Positions 55,739-64,000 of a DNA stretch of 64,000 nucleotides are shown piece by piece. Under the pieces are notes generated by a model. That model searched no databases. It was not told where the DNA came from and saw only the letters and a program-made list of their open reading frames with translations. The stretch's first letter is position 1. The number at the start of each line of letters is the position of its first letter. Origin of the DNA: Portulaca oleracea. Its lineage: Eukaryota; Streptophyta; Magnoliopsida; Caryophyllales; Portulacaceae. The DNA lies in contig CM055870.1 of assembly GCA_029582165.1 (NCBI GenBank), positions 19,446,832-19,510,831 on the forward strand, in the 5' to 3' direction. The position numbers were made by a program, and so were the translations under genes.

Positions 55739-56075
55739 GGGTTTTTGGAGGTTAATATACTGAACTTTTGGGGTATTGGACAATAATGCAGTGAACTTTG
55801 ACCTTGGACAATAATACACTGTACTTTGGGGGTGTTGAACAATAATGCACTCAGTATGATTTTGGCAATGGCTAACTTGGTGGCAATCCTACGTAGCGGG
55901 TGGAAGAGATGAATTGGTCCAAAAACATTTGTCTTCTTGGTCTGTCACGTAAAATTGTCACCAAGTTCGACACCCTCGAAATTGTCTCGAGTGCATTATT
56001 GTCCAACACCCCCCAAAGTTCAGTGCATTATTGTCCAATACCCCAAACGTTCAGTATATTAGCGTCCAAAATTCC
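55739..56075. mobile_element. Long-TIR MITE, MULE-type family A (copy 2)
   Basis: Begins GGGTTTTTGGAGGTTAATAT and ends ATATTAGCGTCCAAAATTCC, with arms of about 140 bp. It is flanked by a perfect 9-bp duplication TTTATTTTA (55730-55738, 56076-56084). Homologous to 5253-5812 across both arms ('attggacaataatg', 'gttgaacaataatgcactc', 'gtggcaatcctacgtag'). Confidence 0.92.
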
Positions 56076-56085
56076 TTTATTTTAA

Positions 56086-56741
56086 GGGTTTTTGGCTCAA
56101 AATAATTCGAAGTCGGAGGTCATTGGCTGAAAATAATCCAAACTTTTAACCTATTTACTCAGACTAAACCGAAATCGATTTCCGGCTTCGGAATGCTGAC
56201 TGGAGTCTACAGAAGATAACAAAGAAGGAGAGAGAAGACTGAGAGGAATTAGAAAAAAGGCAAACAGTAAGAGTTGGGTCAAATTTTAAATTTTTGGGGT
56301 TGGAAGACTAAATTTATATGTTAAAGTGTTTTTATTTTTAATCCATTGCCATGTCAATTAAAGAAAAATTCAAAACCAAAATCAAAACCATAATTTCGGT
56401 TTATTATGTTAAAGTTGGGGTCTACATAAGTTTAAAAAAAAATTAAAATTAAAGAAAAGTTAAAGAATCATTTCATATATTATTTTAAATTTTTAGGGTT
56501 GGAAGACTAAATTTATTATGTTAAAATTGGGGTCTACATAAGCTTAAAAAAAATTCAAAACCAAAATCAATTAAAGAAACATGTGCTCAGGCTCCCCAGT
56601 CAGCATTCCAAAGCCGGAAATCAATTTCGGTTTAGTATGAGTAAATAGGTTAAAATTTTGGATTATTGTCAGCCAAAAAGTGAGTTTGGATTATTTTCAG
56701 CGAATGACCTCCGACTTCGGATTATTTTGAGCCAAAAATCC
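56086..56741. mobile_element. Long-TIR MITE, MULE-type family D, abutting family A
   Basis: Begins GGGTTTTTGGCTCAAAATAA and ends TTATTTTGAGCCAAAAATCC, with arms of about 130 bp. The flanks TTATTTTAA (56077-56085) and TTGTTTTAA (56742-56750) match at eight of nine positions. The left flank overlaps the right duplication of the family A element. Inside, a block with TTGGAAGACTAAATTTA (56300-56440 and 56490-56580) is directly duplicated. Confidence 0.85.
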
Positions 56742-56750
56742 TTGTTTTAA

Positions 56751-57039
56751 ATTGTCTATCACTCATTTTAATAAACAACAAATTTAAGACATGACATAAA
56801 AACTTTGTGTCAGGTAAAAGTTCATTACACATAGACAATTGCACAAAACTATTTATAATATTAGACTTGTTACCCTTTTTAAATTAGATTTAAGAGTTGA
56901 AAAATAATATATGATATGATTAATTTAAAAAAAAGTTTCAAAAAAAAATTATAATTATAAAATCAAGGGAATAAATTTTAAAATAAAATCAGTGAAGAAT
57001 TAGTGAAAAAAGAAACTTATCATACAAAACAAATATAAA
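56751..57039. other. AT-rich spacer
   Basis: Very AT-rich sequence between the MITE pair and the tandem array; nothing recognised. Confidence 0.5.
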
Positions 57040-58442
57040 TTCTTTTTTTGTTTCATTTTCTAGAAATAAATAAAGCCTAAACATTGCTCTAAACCACAAT
57101 TTAAATGAAAAAAAATATTAATATGCTAAAACAAAAGATCAAGAAGGACGCACAATAATCAATGGGCGGATAAATTATATAATGAATACCTTAATGATGC
57201 GGGCCCTTCTTGAGTGATAATTTTAACGCTTGTATTATGCCCCCTACCATACATTTGATGTCTATGATAGCATAAAGACCGTCCCAACAACTATTTTTTT
57301 ATCCTTCCATGACCATGCCATATGTTTGATGTACTAGCTTAAGGAATCATATCAAAGTTTCATTCATGCAACTTGACGAAATATGACGAGTTAGCTCGAT
57401 ATTGTTTGTTTCATTTTCGATTTTCGAATAACAAATAAAGCCTAAACATTGTTCTGAACAACAATTTAAATGAAAAAAATATCAATATGCTAAAACAAAA
57501 GAGCGAGGAGGAAGGGCGTGATGCGTGCAATATTCAATGAGTGGACCAATTATATAATGAATACCTTAATGATGTGGACTCATCTTGAGTGACAATTTTA
57601 ACGTTGTATATATCTCCTACCATACATTTGATATATATGATAGCATAATCCTCCCAATTTATTGTTTTGTCCTTCCATGACCATACCATATGTTTCATGT
57701 GCTAATTAAAGGAATGAGTGGACCAATTTATTGTTTTGTCCTTCCATGACCATACAATTTTAACGTTGTATATATCAAAGTTTCATTCATGCAACTTGAC
57801 AAGTTAGCTCGACATTGTTTGGTTCATTTTCGAATAACAAATAAAACCTAAACCTTGTTATGAACCACAATTTAATGAAAAAATATCAATATGCTAAAAT
57901 GAAAGAGCGAGAAGGAAGCACGCACAATATTCAATGAGTGATCAAATTATATGATGAATGCCTTAATGATGTGGGTCCATCTTGAGTGTCAATTTTAACA
58001 TTGTATTATATCTCCTACCATACATTTGATTTATATGATAGCATGAGGATCCTCCAATTTATTGTTTTGTCCTTCCATGACCATGTCATGCGTTTGATGT
58101 GCTAACTTAACGAACCATATCAAAGTTTCATTCATGCAACTTGACGAGTTAGCTCGACGTTGTTTGTTTCATTTTCTAATAACAAAATAAAACCTAAACA
58201 TTGTTCTAAACCACAATTTAAATGAAAAAAATATCAATCTGCTAAAACATAAGAGTGACAAGGAAGAACACACAATATTCAATGAGCGGACAAATTATAT
58301 AATGAATACCTTAATGATGTGGGCCCTTCTTCAATAACAATTTTGACACTTTTATTATGTCCCTATCATACATTTGATGTATATGATAACATAAAGACCA
58401 TCCCAATTGCTAATGTTTTGTCCTTCCATAACTATGTCATAT
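57040..58442. repeat. Tandem array of a 350-400-bp unit
   Basis: Units begin at A-runs at 57108, 57473, 57878 and 58225 (365, 405 and 347 bp apart), after a partial unit from 57040. Each contains 'atatcaatatgctaaaac', 'aatgaataccttaatgatg', 'cctaccatacatttgat', 'ttgtccttccatgacc' and 'tttcattcatgcaacttgac'. The second unit has an extra internal duplication of about 60 bp. The fourth unit is interrupted by the solo LTR and resumes at 59846-59940. A diverged single copy sits near 29430-29520. Non-coding. Confidence 0.9.
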
Positions 58443-59319
58443 TGTTCGGCCTCGTTTCGAGCCGAATTTCTTCTCTTTTATAGGGTATATTTGCTTGTTT
58501 TAACCCCTATTTATATATTAGATATAATGATTTGGTGTTTTGTAGGAAAATAAGGAGTTAGAAGAAGTTTGGGCTTAATTGAAGGTTTTTAGGGAATCCC
58601 GAGCTATTTCCCGAGTCAAACCAAGTCAACCCGAGCCGAGACCCGAGTCAAACCAAGTCAACCCAAGCCGAGAGCCGAGGCGAAACCGAAGTCGGAAATT
58701 CCATATCAAGATTGGCGCAAACAGGGGAACGGTACAAACTTAAAGGTTTGAAATACGTGTGCCTTCACCCTTTGGGTCATAACTCCTTTGTTACAACTCC
58801 GATGGCTCTGAAATTTTGGGAGCTTAAAGTACACACCGAGAGCTTTCCATCGATATCTTACGGGCCTAAAACGGAGTTCGGATGAAGAAGTTATGCGTGT
58901 TTGAAGTCGGCAGGGAAATCGCGTAACGCTTGCTCGCGAGCCAAATTTACGCTCGCCGAGCAAGGGTTACGAGCAACAAAAACACCAGCCAGAACGCTTG
59001 CTCGCCCGAGCCAAATTTCTGCTCGCCCGATCCACACTGTCTGCAGACGCGCGTGCTGCGATTGTTCTAGGGTTTTGGGGTTGTATTTTTCCTTCTTCTA
59101 TAAATACCCACTTGTATTAATCTAAATAATAAATTAGCCTAGGTAGTTTAGGAGTAAAATTAGATTTAATTGCTTTCCTTTATTTGCTTTAATCTCTCTT
59201 AATTGTTCTTCAAGTTTTCAATTGTTCTTCATTGTTCTTTAAGCTTTCTTTGATTTCTAGCATTTGTATTCAACTTTCTCAAGCTTTCTCAATTCAAGCA
59301 AGTTTCCATTGAAGTTTTA

Positions 59320-59356
<37 letters not shown>

Positions 59357-59845
59357 CTAATCTCCATTGTTGACTTGTTTTCCAAGCTTTATAGTGTTAG
59401 CCACAATCAACTCCATTTTTAGTGGGGAGGAGGGTCAAGGAACTCCAATTCTACTTACTAGTGAGAATTTGGGGGATTCTTGGTAATCCAAACCACAATT
59501 TCTTGTTTGTTCGGGGGAAATTCAAGTGTAGATTGAAGGTTTATTGAAGATTAGTCATCAAAGGTATAATTTCTCATTCCCAATTTCATTGTTCATTCAT
59601 TGTCTTCATTCATGCCTTTTAATTGCTTTCATCTTTAAGTGCTTTCTTTATTGCTTTCTTTTAATTGCTTTCTTTATTATTATCATGTCTAGGTTAGATT
59701 TAAATGCTTCCTTTACATTATTTATTGCTTTTCGCCTTGAGAAAAACTCATTTACACGAACCGATTACCCTTAATTAAGCCTAAACACCCATCCCTGTGG
59801 ACCGACAACCTTAACTCATAAAACCACAAAAATTACAACCGAACA
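58443..59845 (+). mobile_element. Solo LTR of a Gypsy-type element
   Basis: 1403 bp, TGTTCGGCCTCGTTTCGAGC to ATTACAACCGAACA, with a perfect 5-bp duplication CATAT on both sides (58438-58442, 59846-59850). No second LTR or interior, so it arose by recombination between the LTRs of a full element. It contains a TATA-like TATAAATA at 59099-59106, a (CT)n run at 59324-59352, and GCTCG(CC)CGAGC dyads at 58932, 58951, 59000 and 59021. Its terminal sequences are shared with the pol-less element at 40287-46135, and its central part with 2060-2250. Confidence 0.93.
58932..59033. promoter_or_regulatory. GCTCG...CGAGC dyad array in the solo LTR
   Basis: GCTCGCGAGC (58932), GCTCGCCGAGC (58951), GCTCGCCCGAGC (59000) and GCTCGCCCGATC (59021) have spacings of 19, 49 and 21 bp. 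They lie 70-170 bp upstream of the TATA-like box. Related sites occur near 2238-2355 in the first Gypsy-type LTR. Confidence 0.6.
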
Positions 59846-60493
59846 CATATATTTCATGTGCTAACTTAAGGAACCAAATCAAAATTCCATTCATGCAACT
59901 TGACGAGTTAGTTCCACATTAACATAGCCATGTACTAACCATTTCTAACTCCAACCCAAGTATAACAAAATCACTCTTATCATCTTGCCCCGATTTACTG
60001 ATAATAACAATTCTAAAATTATAATATATAATAATTGAATAATCATACAATAGTGCAACAATATTTTTAGGGTCGGTCTTCAGACCATTTTACAACCTGC
60101 ACCTATATTTACTTGCTCATATCTACATCAACATGTACAAACCTGCACTTACATGCAATTACATGTACCCACCTACGCTTACCTTCACTTTCAACGTAAA
60201 AATTAGTTATGTTAATCAATATTAATATTTATATATACTAAAATTTTACCAATATTTATGATTTTAATTACACTCTTTAAAAATCTAGTTGATCTTTTTT
60301 AATTTTTAAATTAAGAGTAAACTATCATATTAATAAAAATTAAATAAGATATTATTCACCAACCTTAAAGCCATGTTGACAATTCAGTTTCATTTATAAA
60401 ATTATGTTTCATAAATGATTAGGAAAGTTATTTGGTAGATTCGGTAAATCCAAATCCAAACACTCTTGTATATTTAGTTTCATACAGGGAGAA
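59846..60493. other. End of the tandem repeat and AT-rich spacer
   Basis: The first 95 bases complete the fourth tandem unit. The rest, including a 'cctgcacttacatgcaatta' stretch near 60100-60190, shows no coding potential or recognisable element. Confidence 0.5.
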
Positions 60494-61205
60494 TGTTGGA
60501 AATATTTCAAGAGTATAAGACAATTTTATAGCCTAAACAATAAAGTATATCAAGTATAAGGATCATATATAAGTCAAACAATAAGAATATGATCAACACG
60601 GGTGAAACAGGAAGCAACACGGGTCGTGTTGTCTTCCAGAGAGCAAGGAAATCATTCCTGGGCTCAACACGGGTCGTGTTGGAACAACACGCGTCGTGTT
60701 GAACCCAACACGGACCGTGTTGATCCAACACGGGTCGTGTTGAATGCCAAGATTGTTTTAAATGCTAACGGCTATATGATTTTGTGTAATTAGTGTTTGC
60801 TATCGCTATTAAGCACGATTATTATGATATTGCAACAGCTATATGACTTGACTTGGTCAAGGTCATATTAAGGGCATAATTTCATCATTAAGACTCTTGA
60901 TTATCCTTTGACTAGGGTATCCTAAGTGGGTGGTATTCTCCTATAAATAGGAGACATCCTAGGCTATTTGAGACACACCATTCTAAGCTAATCACAACCT
61001 CATTCTTGTCTAGACTGCAGCTATACTTGAGTGATTCAAGTGAGAATCAATTTCTTGAGTGTTACAAGTGCTAAGTTTTATCCCTTTGAACATTTATGGT
61101 ATAGTAAATAGTTCTTAAGGAAAGTGAGTACTAGGCCACGACTTTTAGCATTATCCAAGCGAGTTTCCATGGTTCTATATACCGTTTACTCCCTTTCCTC
61201 CAACA
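60494..61205 (+). repeat. Left LTR of Copia element 2
   Basis: Contains the dyad array (60594-60742) in U3 and a TATA box CTATAAATAGG (60941-60951) 200 bp downstream, so transcription probably starts near 60975. It ends CCTCCAACA before the leader TTCTTAAGAACTATTTAG, which does not match the usual initiator-tRNA primer site. Confidence 0.9.
60594..60742. promoter_or_regulatory. Phased dyad array in the Copia element 2 LTR
   Basis: The perfect or near-perfect dyad CAACACGGGTCGTGTTG occurs at 60615, 60664, 60685 (GCG centre), 60706 (GAC centre) and 60726, with a half site at 60594. Spacings are 21, 49, 21, 21 and 20 bp. The arms are conserved while the three central bases vary, the pattern of a two-fold symmetric protein site. 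Confidence 0.8.
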
Positions 61206-61225
61206 TTCTTAAGAACTATTTAGTA

Positions 61226-64000
61226 ATGGCCTCGCTACGTGATATGTCTAGCAATTTCCAAAAGCTAGAGCGCTTTGAAGGAGTGGATTTCCGACGTTGG
61301 CAAAGCAAGATGCATTTCTTGCTAACGACTCTCAATGTGGCATATGTGCTTAACATTGAGATCTTTCCCAAGGTGAACCAAGAACCTTCGGCTGAGAAGG
61401 TGACAACCGAGGAGTCTCCAAAAGAGGATGCAACCGGCAAGATTTCCACGGGAGATGGAAGCAACGATCAAGTAAAGGACAAGGTGTCCGTGGAAGATGT
61501 GGAGGCTACTCGGCAAAGGCTCAAGATGGAGAATGACGACTACATTTGTAGAGGATGCATTCTCAACGGGATGAGCGACACCCTCTTCGATGTATATCAA
61601 CATGTGGAGACGGCAAAGAAGCTTTGGGAGAAGATTGAAGCTAAGTACATGTCGGAAGATGCGTCAAGTAAGAATTTTCTTGTTAGTCAATTCATGAAAT
61701 TTAAGATGGATGATAATAGGAAAATTCTAGACCAATTCCATGAGATTCAACGTATTTTAAGTAACTTCAAGCAACACAATTTGAACATGGATGAAACCAT
61801 AATCGTATCCTCTATTATTGACAAGCTACCTTCTTCTTGGAATGAAACTAAAAGGGCTCTCATGCACCAGAAAGAGGCTATGTCTCTTGAAGGTTTGGCT
61901 AACCATCTTCTGATTGAAGAGGAGTTACGCCTACAAGATGATACCAAAGAGCAATCTAAGGTCCATATGGTGAAAGAGAATAAGGGAAACAAGAATAAGA
62001 GCCACAACAAAACTAGCAAGCGAATTTAAAAGCCTAAGCAAGTTTGTTGGGAATGTGGCAAACCGGGACACACAAAGAGAGAGTGTTACCAATGGAAAAA
62101 GAAGCATGGTCTTTTGAACAAAGATACATCTAAGGGCAAGAGTAAGGAGAAGGAACCCAATTCCTTCGTGGCCATGATTAAGGATCATATTAACATGGTA
62201 TCCATTGGTTGTTATGATTGGTACATAGACTCGGGTGCGTGAAGGCATGTTTGCATTGACAAGAGTTTATTCAAGACTCTCAAACCGACGGATGATGGTG
62301 TGAAACTCTACATGGGCAATAACCATCCGGTCAAAGTTGAAGGCATTGAGCAAGTGGAACCTGTTTTTACTTCCAGTAAATCTTTTCTTTTAAATGATGT
62401 GTATTTAGCTCCGGAAGTATGTAAGAAACTTGTATCCGGTTATCTCCTTAGCAAGTTTGGTTTTATGCAAGTTTATAATGGAGATAATTATGTACTTTCC
62501 AAGGGTGGGACTTTTGTAGGGAAGGGATATGCTTGTGGGGAGATGTTTAAATTGAATGCGAAAAGTAATAAAGATGGCATGATTTCCGCTTATATGCATG
62601 TGTCTACTTTGAATAAGTCCTTTCTATGGCATGCTAGATTAGGACATGTGAACTTTTCAAAGTTGAAATAAATGTTTAATCTTGATTTGATTCCTAAGTT
62701 GAATGATGACATAGAAAAGTGTAAAACATGCATGCTTAATAAAATCACCAATAGCTCATTCTCAAGTGTAAAAAGAACTTCTAAATTGCGTGATTTAATT
62801 CTTAGTGATTTAGGAGATTTTCATAGTACACCTTCAGTAGGTGGTAAGAAGTATTATGTGACATTCATTGATGATTATTCTAGATATTGTCAAGTTTATC
62901 TTTTGAATTCTAAAGATGAAACACTTGAAAAGTTTAGAGTTTACAAAACTAGAAGTGAACTTCAATGTGAGACCTTGATTAAAACTTTAAAATCCGATAG
63001 GGGAGGGGAATATTATGATCCAAAGTTTTTCCAAGAAACGGGCATTGTTCATGAGACAACCGCTCCGTATGCACCACAACAAAATGAGGTTGCGGAAAGG
63101 AAAAATAGAACTTTAAAAGAAATGGTGAATTCTATGTTGTCAAACTCCGGTTTAAGTAATGGATTTTGGGGTGAAGCCATGTTAACGGCTTGTTATATTT
63201 TGAATAGAGTTCCATTCAAAGGGAATTCTAGTACCCTATATGAGTTATGGAACAAAAGAAAGCCAAGTCTTAAGTATTTTAAGATTTGGGGTTGTAGGGC
63301 TATTGTAAGAGTCCCGGAACCTAAGAAAAGAAAATTAGGTGAAAGAGGAATTAAGTGCATCTTTATAGGCTATGCTCAAGATAGCAAAGCTTATAGGTTT
63401 TTGGTAGTTGAGCCAAATGAGTACATTTCGGTGAATACCGTAATGGAATCAATAGATGCAATTTTTTATGAGACTAGGTTCTCTTCAATTCCTAGACCTA
63501 AAGAAATAATTCAAGATATTGTTCCTCTAATTGAGCCTCAAGATGAAAATCATGAGGGTATATCCATATAAGATGATCTTCCAACTCATGAGGTTATTCA
63601 TGATGAATAAGATGAAAGTATTGAGTTAAGAAGGAGTAAAAGATCGTGGAAACCAAAAGACTTTGGTTCGGACTTCTATGTTTATTTAGTAAAAGGTTCA
63701 AGGGACTCAGTTGAAAGTGAGACCCTATGTATGTACAACATAGATAAGGATCCTAAAACTTTTAAAGAAGCTATGCAATCTCATGATGCTTCTTTATGGA
63801 AAGAAGCGGTACAAGATGAGATTGATTCAATAATGGAAAACAATGTTCGGATATTGGTTGACCTTCCTCCGGAAAGTAAACCAATTACCTCTAAGTGGAT
63901 CTTTAAAAGGAAAAGGAAAGTAGATGGTACCGTTGAGAGGTATAAAGCTCGATTGGTTGTAAGGGGCTTTACTCAAAAGTATGGTATTGACTACTTTGAT
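61226..64000 (+). pseudogene. Copia element 2 gag-pol polyprotein, interrupted by in-frame stops, partial
   Basis: The start at 61226 (MASLRDMSSNFQKLERFEG) is preferred over the upstream ATG at 61124, which lies inside the LTR. Order: Gag (61226 to about 62030); zinc knuckle CWECGKPGHTKREC (about 62044-62085); protease DSGA (about 62233-62244); integrase zinc-binding HARLGHVN...CKTCML (62628-62736); integrase core with FIDDYSRY, KSDRGGEYYD and NEVAERKNRTLKE (62810-63130); a linker (RRSKR, about 63630); RT start with SKWIFKRKRKVDG and RLVVRGFTQKYGIDYFD, cut off at 64000. Five in-frame stops interrupt it, at 62027 (TAA), 62244 (TGA), 62669 (TAA), 63569 (TAA) and 63608 (TAA), with no frameshift. 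Intact relatives make virus-like particles and integrate cDNA. This copy is presumably inactive but recent. Confidence 0.9.

Larger units (their letters stand above)
60494..64000 (+). mobile_element. Copia LTR retrotransposon, element 2 (truncated by window end)
   Basis: Left LTR 60494-61205 (712 bp, TGTTGGAAATATTTC to CCTCCAACA), then a 20-bp leader and a continuous gag-pol frame to the window end. Same family as element 1 by Gag, Pol and LTR layout but much better preserved: no frameshift in 2.7 kb. The right LTR and target duplication lie outside the window. Confidence 0.93.

Noticed and set aside
60594..60742. Palindromic repeats with short spacers that superficially look like a CRISPR array
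   Set aside because: Spacers are 3-4 bp (one 32 bp), the sequence is within a plant LTR, and no cas genes exist. They fit protein-binding dyads.

Overview
The window is plant nuclear DNA, almost certainly from a eudicot with a repeat-rich genome. Three things support this: a MADS-box floral gene with the eight-exon SEPALLATA structure, GT-AG introns, and every major class of plant transposable element (Copia, Gypsy, TRIM/SMART, LINE, CACTA, MULE, hAT and Stowaway-like). No bacterial or organellar genes, rRNA, tRNA or CRISPR arrays were seen.

Layout. 1-2.9 kb is a decayed, pol-less Gypsy-type element (gag remnant, unknown ORFs, LTR-like tail). 2.9-9.5 kb holds MITEs, a complete 687-bp TRIM, a Stowaway-like MITE and a LINE that has an RRM-type ORF1 and a 3' end but no ORF2. 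11.7-26.9 kb is a SEP3/FBP2-like MADS-box gene of about 15 kb on the + strand. Its introns 2, 4 and 6 are swollen by insertions: a 270-bp SMART, a 4.8-kb CACTA with a gene-like fragment (itself sitting in a LINE remnant), and long fold-back MITEs. Exon 8 still encodes the family C-terminus, but the expected splice acceptor is AT instead of AG. 27.4-28.8 kb has two different fold-back MITEs abutting at a shared target site. 30.1-37.9 kb is a decayed Copia element with target-site duplications; its left LTR carries two nested insertions. 38.4-39 kb is a hAT-type element. 40.3-46.1 kb is a pol-less Gypsy-type element with paired LTRs, a tRNA-Asp-type primer site and a gag-like acidic ORF on the minus strand. 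49.8-51.3 kb is a Pack-MULE with a spliced gene fragment. 51.4-55 kb holds LINE/retrocopy remnants. 55.7-56.7 kb is a second pair of abutting MULE-type MITEs. 57-60 kb is a 350-400-bp tandem repeat array interrupted by a solo LTR with perfect 5-bp duplications. 60.5-64 kb is a younger Copia element cut by the window edge in its reverse transcriptase region.

The SEP3-like gene is the only clear host gene. All other coding material belongs to mobile elements or was captured by them.

The most unusual signal is in the LTRs. A 17-bp dyad of the form CAACACG-NNN-CGTGTTG is arrayed at 20-21-bp spacing (about two helical turns) in both Copia elements and in a small unrelated LTR element. It also occurs singly in the Gypsy-type LTRs. 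The solo LTR uses a different dyad (GCTCGCCCGAGC) with nearly the same spacing plan. This looks like a shared regulatory architecture rather than ordinary LTR drift.
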